DNA of 64,000 nucleotides from Mytilus californianus (GCF_021869535.1 NW_026262581.1:100988271-101052270), one strand, 5' to 3'. Counted from the first letter of the stretch, positions 22,595 through 35,324 are shown. The notes: generated by a model from the sequence alone, not told the origin. Numbers and translations are program-made.

Positions 22595-23018
22595 ACCTAT
22601 ATTTGCCTCCGACTCCTCAAATAAGACACGAAGATTAATATAAACAGGGAACAGTGAATCTTAAAATAAATGCGTGCATATAACATGATTTTAGTAAAAT
22701 AAGACTCACGAAAACTAAGTATCAAGACACATAAATTCATCATAGAAACGAACGAAAAAAGGTCGATCGTAATGGGAATGAGAACATAAATAACACTCTA
22801 TGACAAGACCTATATTTGCCTCCAACTCATCAAAACAGACATGAAAAGTCTTATAAACAGGGAACAGTGAAACTCGTAATAAATGCGTGCATATAACATT
22901 ATTTTTGGTAAAATAAGACTCACGAAAACAAAGTATCAAGAAACATAAGTTCATTAAAGAAAAGAACGAAAAAAGGTCGGAATGGGAGTGAGAACCTAAA
23001 GAACACTCTATGACAAGA
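22595..23018. repeat. ~213-bp local tandem duplication
   Basis: CCTATATTTGCCTCC starts at about 22598 and again at about 22810. Both copies run through AAACAGGGAACAGTGAA, AATGCGTGCATATAACAT and CACTCTATGACAAG. Copy 1 has a single version of the block (about 7712-7983), so the doubling happened in copy 3 after the segmental duplication. Confidence 0.8.
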
Positions 23019-23472
23019 ATTGTTCGTTTCTGTTCGGTAGTCAGATTTCAGAAACCTGACTTTACAGAAATCACACATTTTCGAACTTTGAAATCAGTTA
23101 TATAACGGAATAATTTAAACTTAGATACAATCTTGAGAATCTAGCCTACCTCAATCAGAGCCTAGGAATTCCTAAGCAAACTCAGAGACTGGGAAATGAT
23201 TGAAGCGTCTGACCCTAAAAAATACAAATAAAGATGAAATTCGGTCAGGTAAAAGAAATATATCTTTGTTAACTCAATTATCAGAAAAAAAAAATTGTCA
23301 ATTTCTTAATTATTGTAATTAGAAAAATTGTGAATCCTAATTTTACAAATCATTGTGTATTAACTAAATAGTCCAAACTAAATGTCACACTGACCATTTT
23401 ACGGACAATACCTCTTGAATTATTAGTTTTGTCCTGATGTAAAAACTATAAAAATTACATCATATGGAAGTA

Positions 23473-25843
23473 CTTTGAGAGTCTAAATAATAACCTTGCA
23501 GTGAGGTAAGATTTGTTTCTAATTTGTGTACTTTGTTTTTCAGGAAGGTAATATCACTTTTTACTGTCTTTTCGAGGGAGTCCATACGTCTACAAAGCGT
23601 TTCGCTCATAAGATCAACACGGCTACACATTTCAAAGAACAGATTTCGAAGTTCATCCTGTTCGAATTTATTACTTAAAATTTAATTTCTTTTCTCTTCC
23701 ACTTATTTTTCTTCGCAGGACTAGGTGAACATCGATGTTTGCTCCTATTTGAATTGTTTCTATCAATATTATAAGTTTTTACTTGAAAGCAATCTAGTAT
23801 TCGTACAGAAAATTCTTCCTTGTTGTGATCTGACCAAACTGCATGCGTGGCAAATTTGATCAATGTTTCTAATGTGGTTGTCATTATAAATGTAGTTATT
23901 TCTTCTAGTTTAATACTGATCAAAGAATCTGGACCATATTCAAAAAATCTTTCATGAGCCAAAAGAACTTCAAATTGGCACCATTTACTCTCTGCAAAAC
24001 TATCTGAAAGAATAAGTACGATCTTTCTACTGTTCATCATATTTTCTACAATAAGTCTTCCCTATTGAAAGTCTCTATCATGAATACATAATTTATATCC
24101 ATGCTGTTTTTCAAGAAATGGTAAAAGAATATTATACAACCAGTTCTTATCTGGTTCGCTATAAATTACAAAAACATCAAATACAAGTGGTTGTCAGTCT
24201 TTTTTCTTACTTTCCAAGAATGTCGTGATCTCGAGATATGAATTAAATATCGAATGCGATATCTGGACTTATATGCAATAATGGCAAAAGCACTTACGAA
24301 TAGAACAGTCATTATAATTGTATAAACTATAGTTTCCAAATGTTGCTTACATTCAACATCGGCGACCGACTTGCCAGCTCTTCTTTCCGGACTTGTACAG
24401 ATATATTCTTCCGGATAATGTTTGAGTGTCACATTATTTATTGATAATTCTTCGAAAAATGAAAGAATGTCACAACTACAGTTATATATATTATTTGAGA
24501 TATCTAAAGATTTCAAACTTAAAACCGAGGACGGGACTGGTATTTTACCAGATAAAAAAAATCGGTTGTTCCTTAAGTCGATTGTTTTGAGACATTTAAA
24601 ATATCTAAAGCGACTCCAACTTATATAGTTAATTTCGTTATTGCTTAGATCTAGAGTTTCTAAGTAAGGAAACATGTGAAATATATTATAATGCATACTT
24701 TTCCGTCCTACATTCTGTAATGTCAACTTCGTCAAATTTGACAACGATTTGAAGAGTATTTTGAATGTCATAGGGCTAAACGGAAGATCGGAATATGACA
24801 GGTAAAGACTCCTTAGATGATGAAGTCCTTCAAATATTCCTAGATCTGTGCGAAACCTTCCAAACGATAGATTCTGCAACATCAGATGCTCGATAGATGC
24901 CGTTAAAAATTTTGAATGTGACTGAGGTTTAGTAATTTGGTAATATCTGAAAATACTAGACATCTCAAAGAGTATGTAATTTATAAAAAGTTTGGAGTTC
25001 AATCTTATAAAATGAATTCTTGGTAATAAATAATTCACGTAAGTCGTCCATACATCTCAGTACAGTTGGAGGCATTTCTTTTGTTATGTTATTGGAAATA
25101 AAAATTTTCTTAAACTGGGAACAGATGTTTCGAATTTAGTATACCAGTAATTGGTTGAATTATCGTTGTTAAGACAAAAATTTGGAAAGGACAGTAAGTT
25201 GTTGAAGTCTGCGTGTATGATTTCGACTTTTGTTTGACATTTGAATGTCATATTCTTCAATTTATTTCCGGTTATATTTAGAATTTTCAAAGAAGGAAAA
25301 TTCACCGCATTGCAACTGCCGATGTACATTAGATTATTGTAGGCCAAAGAAAGCGTTTTGATTCTTTTTTTTATCAAGATAACGAAACAGTTCATTCATT
25401 TTAGTTTCTGTAATGATCATATGATTTAATATCAAAGAACCATTCTCTTCCAGATGCAAATCACTTAAAGAAATTTGTACATATACTGGAATAGCATTTT
25501 AACTTAGATCCAGAAAGGCAAGAGAGGTAAATTCTATAAAAGTATGCTTCGAAATGAACCATATATCAATTCCAGCCAGACTTAGATGTGCTATCTTACT
25601 CCTAGTCATATTAGCAAAAGTCATTTTTGTCACGTGATTCAGGGTATTATTTGTAAATATAAGCATTTTGATATTATTCAGAACCTTTGGAATAAAATCA
25701 AGTGTGTCACCATGATTTGAACAAATCATCTGATGATGGTCGCAGGAGCAGATTATTTTTTAATATTTAGAATAACAAGTTGTAAAATTCACGGCGATCA
25801 CATCTGATAGCAAAAGCAAAGAACAACACCAGAATAAGATCAT
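23473..25843 (-). pseudogene. Toll-like receptor pseudogene (copy 3)
   Basis: Near full length and collinear with copy 1, from ATG 25843 to the tail near 23473, but broken many times. Nonsense codons: TAA at 25762-25760 (in the first Cys cluster), TAA at 25501-25499 (after LDLS) and TAG at 24064-24062. There is a +1 slip in an A run at about 25366-25374, a 1-base loss near 25100, an extra base near 24965-24975, and a frame change near 24200 just before the TIR domain. A short deletion follows the TAG (copy 1's DNIV is gone). Still readable are LRRs, the LRR cap, transmembrane helix (TIIMTVLFVSAFAIIAYK) and most of the TIR (WCQFEVLLAHERFFE). The TAG replaces the Tyr codon of the RDFQYG loop. 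Confidence 0.93.
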
Positions 25844-26799
25844 TTTTACATACAGTCGATGTCTGGTTCAATCTGAAAACAATAAATAAGAAAATGGTTA
25901 GAATAGCCTGCTCTGAATATCTGAACTGCATTAAATAACCAAGGACGTGCAGTGGTTATATTTTCCCTTTAAATTGTATTTTCATGTTTATTCTTTTTGG
26001 TATTTTACTATAACCAGAAGTCCATTACTAGGACCCTATTAATGGACTTCTGTTATTAGATATAGTATCGACTGTACGCACTCAACTCAGCTCTTTATAT
26101 GCTATAAATTTGCAATCTTCATCGAAGATAATGCAATTCTTTGAGTAAACTTTATATAGTTTGGGTATTTTTCGCACATTAATCAATTGGTATGAAGATC
26201 ATGGTTCAGTGTGTCATTCCTTGTCTCAATATTTACTTGTATAATTATTGCTGCATACATTGTATAACAAAACAAACACAAATTCGATTAAAGGCTTTAG
26301 TAATTTACAGAAAAAAATCACTCGACTCTTCTTTTTATATCGGCGACAACCTCTGATTACATGTTTTATATATTTATCAAGAAGTTTTCAATCAATCAGA
26401 TCAAACCATATAGTGCAAGAGATTGGCAACTATGCGAAATCTCGTGATTTCATTCAAAATGGATAGTACGAATTAAAATAATATTTCTCCCGAAATCAAC
26501 AAACAAAATATTTAAATAAAACTTTCAATACCTTATCAAAAGTTCATTTAGTTTTCCGTATCTTATACCATCATATTTATAAATCAACAACAAAAATGAA
26601 GTATCAGCCATTAGAACACTCCATCTTTTTCGTTGGATTTGTAATATATTGACGTCAATTTTAGAACTTCCTTGTTCGTATAATCTTTATTTCAAAATTA
26701 TTATTTTTCAAACCATTTAAACAATATCCGGATAGAATCTATGATGAGAAAAAGCAAGAATAGGAATATGTGTCTGTACATGAAAAAGTAGTTTGAAAA

Positions 26800-27074
26800 A
26801 AAAAATGATGATGATGATTTGTGGCTGTTTAACGTACAGCGGCAAATAAATTGCATAGTCAGGACGAGAACATGTTAATGTACTTTGAATATTAATCTTG
26901 CTTTGTAATAGACCGACACGCTAAGCTGGATTTTAACATGCTAGTTCACAAGGTAACTGTTAACAAAAGCACAGAATACATAGTGGAGAATTCAGCAAAT
27001 ATCAGTTTTAAAGTATTTGGTTTCACCCGGCCGGGGTTCGAACGCACGACCTCTTGCTCTCGAGGCGAACACGC
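26800..27074 (-). mobile_element. SINE inserted in TLR upstream flank
   Basis: Relative to copies 1 and 2, where TAGTTTGAAAACTAATGAGA is continuous (about 11635 and 19095), copy 3 is split between GTTTGAAAA and GAAAACTAATAAG. The short direct repeat GAAAA flanks the insert. The minus strand has a box B-like GCGTTCGAACCCC near 27040 and a (ATC)n tail at 26800-26818. The body holds GTCCAGTGGCAA-type text (here GTACAGCGGCAA). The tRNA-like head looks shortened, so this copy is probably 5'-truncated. Confidence 0.75.
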
Positions 27075-27744
27075 GAAAACTAATAAGAGAGCCGAATGAT
27101 ATTTCAATAGGTGATATGGCCATTTAATGGAGTTGACAGTCTCTAGATTTATATTCTCTGTAATGATGTTGATTGTTTTCTGACTTACTTAAAATCAGGT
27201 ACTGGTAATCTTATAAATACTGGGCACTTGCCTTTAATATTAATATAGATACGTATACTTCCCGTTGATATGTTTATTTACTTCCTGATAATACACAATA
27301 TTTAAATCAATTTCCAATATAGTTCAGTTAAAGTTAGCGTTTCACTTACCTGGACCAGACAGCTGGTTTCGACTGTTAACTTGACACACATTGTCGCACG
27401 TCGTTAAATATTAAAATCTTTGATTCTTTGAAATCCCACCAAACAAACCTGAACATCCTAAACAAATCTGTATTAAAAAATATAAAGGATGACAGCACTT
27501 ACCAACGCGATCGCCATCCATGAGAAATAAAGTTATCCGCATGAAATTTGAATTAAAAAATAAATAAAAAACAAATCCCCCAACAAATAATGATAACGAA
27601 GAAAAGCTTTTAAAAAATCATGAAAGCTCAAGGCTTTCAATGTAACTACAGAGAGAAATGATAAAAAAAATCGTTTAAGATTTGTTTAGACAAATTATAA
27701 ACTACTAATCTGGCAAACATTTTAGAAATATATTTTGGTATACC

Positions 27745-28395
27745 CTATACGCTCATATCTATTATTCTATAAAGGCATGGATGAATACAATATACATAAT
27801 ATTGCCGATAGCCCAGCAAGCATAGTGGTCAACGGAATTTATTAATTATTTGCATTTATTATCTAAATATAAAGTGCCTAGAAAATCAACCTAACAAATA
27901 TGAAAAAACAATAATCACAAATAACCCGAATTACAAAATCATGGATATACTATAGGTACAACTTAGCTAGAATAATGTAAACCTAATACAAACAAAACTA
28001 ATATATGGTTGACATAAATGTAAACTGAATAACTAATTAATGAATAACTCTATCACGGACGACCTCGCCAGCCAAGAACAACCAAACAAACCCAATAATG
28101 GGATAAACTGGAAACCTGGGTCCGCCCCAATGCGACAAGTCGTCTCAAGAGACATACTCGGGCGTGTAAAGTTTTGAAAACATATAAATACATGTATCAT
28201 AATATATTCATAAAATGAACGGAACTTGAATGTTGCCCTGTCTGCGGCGGGCTAGAAAGTGATAGCCTCTGGAAAAGAAAATTCCCGCTATAGAATTAGT
28301 CACGTGTCTTATACCTAGTGACGTAAACTTATAAAACTATACACTAGTACCGTAAATACAATAATTTCTCCCTATACTAACGAAACGTGAGAAAT
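27745..28395. mobile_element. ~650-bp insertion of unknown class
   Basis: Flanking text (AAACGAACCAAACCTAGAAC-like on the right and the TTTTGG-rich block on the left) is nearly adjacent in copy 1 (about 12285-12330) and copy 2 (about 19750-19780). In copy 3 about 650 bp intervene. The insert has no long open frame. It includes CGGACGACCTCGCCAGCC and ACATACTCGGGCGTGTAAAG. I could not define terminal repeats or a target duplication. Confidence 0.5.
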
Positions 28396-30078
28396 TATAC
28401 TTCTCTTCAACGAGATGTTGTAGACGAACCAAACCTAGAACCAAACCAATATACAATGTTCCGGTGTTTTGTAATAAAAAAGAATCCGAAATGTTATGGC
28501 GATTTTCGCCAAATAAGACTGGAGAATCTAGCTTTTTAAACCTTACCTATATGACCTGTACTAAACAACATGTAAAGAGATAGTTTATAGATTGTTCCTT
28601 TCAAAAATTCTTTGCCTAGTTAAAATATTTTAAATTTTTATAGGAAAAAGAAGAAAAAACTCTAACTGAGAAATGACCCTTTATAAAATCGATCGCATTC
28701 CCTTTTCCGCTTTTCTTTAACCGTCTTGTCCAACATCGTAGGAAATAAAAAAGATCGTTGAAATTTTCTTTTAACAAGATAATAATATTTCATCAGATCG
28801 AAAAGCAGAAATTTATCAACTTTTTTCAGGTAAAAAAGTCAGTTTTTACATCGCATATTTATCAAGGCGTTATACTTGGGGAGGCTTATCAAGTCGGTAC
28901 TGTGGATCATTATTATTTGTTGGTTGGCAACTTTCGTGGATATCGTGGATATAGATTACTCCGAATTTAAATGTTCAACGAAGTATGCAAATTTTGGCAA
29001 AACAACGAAATCAAGTATGTACGAACATACCATTTTTCCTCAATCCAAGAAAATAAATTATTCCACAGTATTCCGGGCTTTGGAAACGAATGAGCGACAC
29101 AGGCTTATTTTGACCTTTACTATAATATTTGTTAAATTTAGGGGGGAAAATGACATAATCATGGTCAGAATATTCTCGATTTCGTTTTTTGTGTAACAAT
29201 TTACTTACGACAATACAATGAATAAATAATAACCAATACAAAAAATACACATGACCAAAGTTGTGTCATAGTAAAAAATGATGAGTTTGGTTTAAAAACA
29301 ATAATATTTTTTTTTAGTGATGAAAGTATAAAGTGTTATTAAGGAACTCATATATGATACTACTTCCTTTATATGCTATTTAGAAAGTAAAAGTGCAAAT
29401 TTCATGACATAATTGATAAAAAATAAACACGTCAACAGGAACAAAATTTAGAATTAAATACTTTTACCACATATGCTTGTTTGTGAAGTTAAATTACATT
29501 GGTCAAAAGGTCGACATGGCTCCCAAACGAATAAATTAACAATGGGCTAAAATAGAAAAGGAAAGGTGGTGATGACTGGAGTTTTTTCCCAATGTTATCA
29601 AATAAAAAAGCCAGACATAGGAGCCAAAAATAAGGAAAATAATTAAGTTGACCGCACGATCATCAATCATTCTCAAAAATTGTAAAAGCAACCATTTCCT
29701 ATTAAAAATACAGAGCTTGTAATACAAAAGAATCGGATTGTTTCTTAGCTTGAGTAAATTCCCATGACTGATTGTATTGTCCTCTAGATGATGTATAGAT
29801 AATCTGGTAACCGAAAGTGGGTAAAATTTGGGGTTAAAATGGTAATTAAATCAAATGTATTTTACAGAATTAAATTTTGCATCTATGTTATTAAATACGA
29901 CGTTGCTGTTTTTTCATGAAAATGTTTTCTTTCCATGGCAGAAAATTCAGTAAAACCATCAAATATCATGGAACACTCGCTCAAAAGATGTTCCCTCAGA
30001 ACGTGAATTTGGGTTAATTTTGCGCTTTACATATGTGTGCTTACGCAAGTACAAATTCAGTGATCTTCTTATTTATAT

Positions 30079-30320
30079 TTGTTAAAATACACAGATTCAA
30101 ACAAAAAATTCTCGAAAACTGACATCATCAAGATTTTTTTTATTGACAACATATTTGTTACGTTTGGAGAACATGTTTTCCAACAGACAATTGGCATTCC
30201 TATGGAACCCATTCTTCTTGATGACTTGTTTCTTTATTTTAATGAGCCAGACTTTATCTAGTTGATTCTCAGTAAGAATGAAAAATTATCCAAAGTACCA
30301 AACTATAAGATTAATCCACG
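30079..30320 (+). mobile_element. Penelope-like reverse transcriptase fragment
   Basis: The frame reads SKTDIIKIFFIDNIFVTFG, then VFQQTIGIPMEPILLDDLFL, a stop, and more similar text. This matches the reverse-transcriptase region I associate with Penelope-like retroelements (motif VFQQ-x-GIPMG ... LADLFL). The stop and the altered GIPM segment show it is dead. It is probably related to the N-terminal remnant at 44060-44720. Confidence 0.65.
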
Positions 30321-30375
30321 AGACAGTATCTCTATAATTCCGATTCGGTTTGCGTCGATCAGTTGTAGATATGAA

Positions 30376-30560
30376 TAAGAAGATGTGGTATGAGTGTCAA
30401 TGCGACAACTATCCATCCAAGTCATAATTTATAAAAAGTTAACAATTATAGGTCAAAGTACGGCCTTCAACACGGAGCCTTGGCTCACACCGAACAGCAA
30501 GCTATAAAGGGCCCCATAATGACCAGTGTAAAACAATTCAAACAGTACGATTTATCCCTT
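30376..30560 (-). repeat. Dispersed bivalve repeat D (reverse copy)
   Basis: Reverse complement of the block at 5085-5278: AAGAAGATGTGGTATGAGTG, GGAGCCTTGGCTCACACCG, AACAGCAAGCTATAAAGGGC. It lies within the third TLR unit but is absent from the matching part of copy 1, so it is a later insertion. Confidence 0.8.
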
Positions 30561-31138
30561 CCTAAAACAGGTTAGATGTATCTACGTTGCCCATTTTTTT
30601 TTATGAAACAAAGTTGGTACCTTCAAACTGTCTTTATGTTTTAAAAGAATGAGAAAAATTGGTGTAAAGAGTAGAGAGGTCAAAAGTTTTTATACTATTG
30701 CAAGAGGAAAGAGACGTAGTTTGTATGTAAACTCACAGATCTTTTATCAATTTATTAGTATCCACATCTGATTCACAGCGCCTGTAGAGTAGGTAGTTTC
30801 ACAGTAATTTTGAAGCACGACCTGGATTGCTGATTATAATATATACACGTTAATAACAAGATGGATCAATTTGAAAATCGAGTAAAATATGTTTGGCAAC
30901 AACTTCAGACTTGTCTGGCAAAATGAAAATGAAATTTAAAAAGGTATCTACAATGTGGGTAGTACACTATTGGTCATCATTTAAGATAAAAACTGTACGG
31001 TACAAAGGACTAACATATATTGCTCAATGAAATGCTTTTAGGTAAAAACGTTTTTATTGCATATAATCAATTGCTAATTTAATATAATAATCACATATAT
31101 ATGTACAAGTGTAAACTGAAGCATAAATAAAAATGCCA

Positions 31139-31411
31139 TCAATGTCCATGCAACAAATTACTGACGTCAGCAGGTGAGTCTATATGAACATGGTGATGAT
31201 GGTCGTGATGATGGTGATCTTTGTGCCTGCAAACAATTACCGGAATATCGGAATGGTGTACAATATAACTACTGATGCTTCCCATTATTGTTCGTCTTAG
31301 TTTTCCATGACCTCTAGATCCACAAATAATCACAGATGCATGTTTTTCTTTCGCTGCATTAATGATGGCCTCTCCGGGTTTACCATAACACGAAAATACA
31401 GACCCACTGAT
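31139..31411 (-). CDS. Universal stress protein, exon 4 (C-terminal)
   Basis: Last coding exon of a four-exon USP-domain gene (38874 to 31139; 73+81+107+273 nt, 177 aa). The acceptor ATTTTCAG ends at 31412 and the stop TGA is at 31141-31139. It encodes GKPGEAIINAAKEKHASVII, then GSRGHGKLRRTIMGS and VHHSDIPVIVCRH. This is the signature ATP-binding end of the UspA fold (G-x-R-G-x-G, then about nine residues, then G-S). After the domain comes an unusual tail with HKDHHHHDHHHHVH followed by about 16 more residues ending LLHGH. USPs are small cytosolic nucleotide-binding stress proteins. The His-rich tail could bind metal, which is an inference. Confidence 0.93.
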   Translation of the reverse strand: MSGSVFSCYGKPGEAIINAAKEKHASVIICGSRGHGKLRRTIMGSISSYIVHHSDIPVIVCRHKDHHHHDHHHHVHIDSPADVSNLLHGH

Positions 31412-31730
31412 CTGAAAATTATATTTATATAAACTATATATTTGTTGGTTTTTACATATGCAATGAGATAAGTCCCATTGTTTTATAACGTTTACAAAAC
31501 ATATTAATCTTCATCATATATTCATGCTTTGAGTTTTGTTACTCTATTTAGGGTTTAGTCTTGTATTACAATCAATTAACAAATAATAAAAGTTATCCCC
31601 ATGATGTCATCTTTCCTCATTTAAATTTGATTACTTGATTTATTAAAAAGATTAGACTTTGTGTGTTCAGTTATAAAAGAATTGTGGTTGATATTGTATA
31701 TTTTATTGAAAGAACAAATAATTAATTTAC

Positions 31731-31837
31731 CCCAGCGTTTGAAAGCTTTAATTGAAGATGTTCTTCCAGTGCAGCATGAATATTCATATCCTGCTGCAGC
31801 TGTTTTCGTATTTCATCAGTACTGGAATTTCTACGCA
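31731..31837 (-). CDS. Universal stress protein, exon 3
   Basis: The acceptor TTATTTCTTTTAG ends at 31838 and the donor GGG|GTAAAT begins at 31730. The exon is 107 nt: it completes a split Met codon (A+TG) from exon 2, adds 35 codons (RRNSSTDEIRKQLQQDM ... LKLSNAG) and ends in phase 0, matching exon 4. It supplies the long helix of the USP fold. The open frame on the opposite strand (31661-31858) is only its shadow. Confidence 0.88.
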
Positions 31838-32726
31838 CTAAAAGAAATAAACAAATAGCATTATCAGTATCTTATTATTCAAATTTTGATATTTTTACAA
31901 ATTATATATGTTTCCTATTCTAATAAAAAACATCTTTCCTCCTGTCATTCTTCGATAACGTTCGGAATACTACTTGAGTTTCTATTTTCACTACTCAGTC
32001 AAATCTACGTAGAAATCTTTCAAATGCAAATTGAAATAACGAAATTTACGGATTTATAAGTAATATGTACTACATTTAAACCCTTAAAATCGATTTAAAA
32101 GGTCCTTTAAACTTATTTATAAAGCGATAATACAAATTGCTCTTCACGTCATAATATTCACTCCTATTTGCGATTTTTTAACATATATTTACGATTATAA
32201 AACGCATTAATTTATTATTATTGATCATAATACAATTCCCATTTACATCTTCAAAAGTCGCACTTGTCTCTTACACCGAACACCAACCAACCATTTCTAG
32301 GTTCACACTTTCAATACATTGCTTAATTTAAATGATATGGAATCTTTACTACAGAAAATGTTTTTTATGACTGAAAGTAAGAACTGTCCCAGTATGAGTA
32401 CATCGGTCAAACTCATTTCATACGAACATTTCAAATGATGATACGAGCCATGATTGAAACAATACTTCTTTGTTGAAGGCTGTACGGTGGCCTATAATTG
32501 CTTACAACCACTTAATTTTAACTCTGGAAGATAGTTGTCTCGGTTTATTCCTGCTATTCCTACATTTGATAATTCGGTATGTAAAATGTAAGAAATCCAT
32601 GTAGGAATAGGAGGAATGCTTGTACAAACATGGGATTAAATCGGATTAGGTTGTAAAAACAAGAAGCTAATTAACTTCAGGTAAATTTAGATGAAATGCC
32701 TTTTAGTTTTCAATTCATGTTCAATT

Positions 32727-33180
32727 TTAGTGTACGAACAGTATAAAATGATGCAAATTATTGAAAGAAATATATATTCTTGTCTGTTTTTGTACTGTTG
32801 TGTTATGTTTGTTTCCTCTTATATCACTGAGGGACAATGATAAAAAAAAAGCAGAAAAGTTGCATTTATTTATTTCATCATGTTCATGAAAAATAGTAAA
32901 TAGCCTTGGTACATGCTTCCCTCCTGCTGCATATTGGAGCAGTTTGCACGCATGAATCGCCTCTTCATGCTTCAGCAGCTTGACAAGACTAAATATGTTT
33001 GGGTGGGGTGCCTTGACCAATTTCTTTAACTTGTTGTGCCAGCCCTCTAGATGATTTGTAGTTCTTGGGCCATCTGTTGCATAGCAGTTCCAGAGACTTC
33101 GATTACTTTCAACCCAGTGGTCAGTGAGGGCAGTCGAGGTCAACACACATCACCTTGACGATCCTCGCTGAAGAGGGGGC
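32727..33180 (-). mobile_element. MULE-type transposase remnant
   Basis: A 139-aa frame contains CYATDGPRTTNHLEGWHNKL, then LVKAPHPNIFSLVKLLKHEE. This is the T-N-N-x-x-E-G-W-H segment seen near the C-terminus of MULE-type transposases and related FLYWCH-associated proteins. No DDE catalytic core is visible, so it is a fragment. It lies in intron 2 of the USP gene on the same strand. Confidence 0.65.
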
Positions 33181-33472
33181 TACAAACCAAACTGGTCCCT
33201 TGGTATCTATGGGAATTTCAGATATAATATTGTTTGCTAAGCTCAAAGTAGGTGAATGAAATATATGATAATTTTATTATTTATTTATCAATGTTTTATT
33301 TATGTGACACATATATAGCTTTGGATTTTTCCTTAAATAATTGACACTGGGCTATCGGGAAGCAATATATAATCTCCATCTTCGCGATGGATATATTCAG
33401 ATTCATTCGTTTTTTTCTATTTTTATTTATTTCATTTACTGGCTACTATTACCACACATACAATTAAATATT

Positions 33473-33497
33473 CTGTCTGTCTGTCTGTCTGTCTGTC
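33473..33497. repeat. (CTGT)n microsatellite
   Basis: Six CTGT units in a row in USP intron 2. No other feature is seen from 33180 to 34390, apart from AT-rich sequence and an (AAT)n-like patch at 33745-33775. Confidence 0.9.
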
Positions 33498-34394
33498 ATA
33501 TCAAAGCAATTATCTATATAATTAGCTTATATTTATCACTCAATGTCAACATCAATATTTCAACAAATCTGTCGAATTTTACATAAGTACAACTTCACAA
33601 CACAGTTAGGACTTCACAAAAACTCACAACTCCAGAACTCACATAAAACAATACGAAACACTAAGGGAATTTTTATTTTTCACACAATAGTGTTAAGTAG
33701 GGCGCAAGTTCCATACCAGGAAAGCCGCCTCCCAAAATATCAATGATGATAATAATACTAATAATAATACTTTTGTAGCATTTATTCTAGCATCTACGCC
33801 ATTTAATTAGAACATAGTCAAAATTAATAAAGTTCACCGGACAATATAATATCCCCTTAAATATAGTAAACTTTAAAATAAAAGTCGTATATGGGGTTTA
33901 TTATTTTAAAAACATTTTTTTTTAACAGAAATACATTCATTTTTAGGGAATTTTCTGTTCTATATTCTCTGCAATGCATCTACTTTTTTCTATTTGTTTT
34001 TATCATTGTGATAATCCTTTCCAGATTACCTGTACTTATCTGTATTTTAATCAAATTTAAATTGCTAAAACAACAAAACACCTTATACCAACATCTACTG
34101 TTCTTTGTTTGTAGGAATAGAAGGAATATGTATTTATAAAATGTAGGAATAGCAGGAAGACACCAGTTGTCTCATTGGCAATCATAGCACATCTCATTTT
34201 AATATGGATTTGACGTCTTAAATTTAGCCTCGAAATGTTAGAAAAAAGTTGCAGAGCAGGATTCGAACTCTAGCTGATAAAACGGCAATAACGCCTGTCC
34301 TTGACCACGCGTTCAACAAGGCTATATAGAAACTTTCTGTGTTTCTTGTATGATTCAAACATTGCTTGCGAATATTAAGTTAAGAAATCCCAAT

Positions 34395-34530
34395 AATCAT
34401 AAAAATGGGGAAACTTGATATGATTTCCAATGAGACTACTGTCCACCAGAGTAAAAATCAAGAGGTCGTAAGCAATTATAGGTCACCGTATGGCCTTTAA
34501 CAATGAGAAAGGTCAGCATTTGAATAGTTT
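34395..34530. repeat. Dispersed repeat E fragment
   Basis: AAACTTGATATGATTTCCAA, GAGACTACTGTCCACCAGAG and AATTATAGGTCACCGTATGG match the start of the long copy at 16150-16240. It lies within USP intron 2. Frames between 34860 and 35170 on the plus strand have no recognisable domain. Confidence 0.65.
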
Positions 34531-35324
34531 ATATTAAAAAATTGGAAGAAGATATTTGGTTTCTACAATTTACAAAATGGTGCATCATCTCCAGGCTTTA
34601 AATTGTTGAAGTTGTCGCTTTGAAAGTTTTGTCAAGTCTGTGTCACATTTGTCTACGAATATGTTCTAATTGTCTTGGATCAAAGAAATTATATTAATTT
34701 CATAATAAATTTTCCTTAAATATATAATGTTTTGGGGAATGTTGTGCCTGTTCCAAGCAGGACCCTGTAACTCAGTGGTTTTTGTTTGTTGCCGTTTGTC
34801 GTTGCTGTTTGTCATAATTGCTTTTAGTTTAATGTAATCAATTCAAATCAGGCCACTAGTTTCCTTTTGAATATTTTTAGATTTTTTTTTATCTCGGAGC
34901 TTTTAAAAGCGTACAATAAAGGACGGGGTTTGCTCATTGGAAGAGTTTATTCGATGACCTATAGTTGTTTACATTCTTTTGCCAACATACCACAACTTCT
35001 TATTTTCATATCATGTATATACACCGATAATCTTTTCCAAAAATATTATATATCCCTATTTAAGGCCGTCAAAGGACAATCACCCTCTTCCATCATCAAA
35101 CATCACGCAGTTGTGTCGAATGTTCCTTCCTACTGAAATGGGGAATGCACTATTAAAACAGTAGATGGAACACTAAGATTTTTTTTATATCCAACTTGTT
35201 TTTCCGCCTATTTTTATTATGTCTTTATCATGGATTTTTATCTATGTAACGAACTTGCTATTGATAGCCATATGTTGCCGAATAAACGTAGTGAAGAATA
35301 CTACAGCAGCTATAATCTACTTAC

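Larger units (their letters stand above)
22555..30960 (-). repeat. Segmental duplication copy 3 (TLR unit, decayed)
   Basis: Matches copy 1 from the downstream flank (22578 against 7690) through the receptor to the upstream flank (28680-30000 against 12650-14480, and 30640-30930 against 15440-15720). It carries its own insertions: the local duplication at 22595-23018, a SINE at 26800-27074, about 650 bp at 27745-28395, and Penelope-like plus repeat D material at 30050-30560. It ends about 180 bp from the last USP exon. Confidence 0.75.

Noticed and set aside
31661..31858. 65-codon plus-strand frame
   Set aside because: Antisense shadow of USP exon 3.
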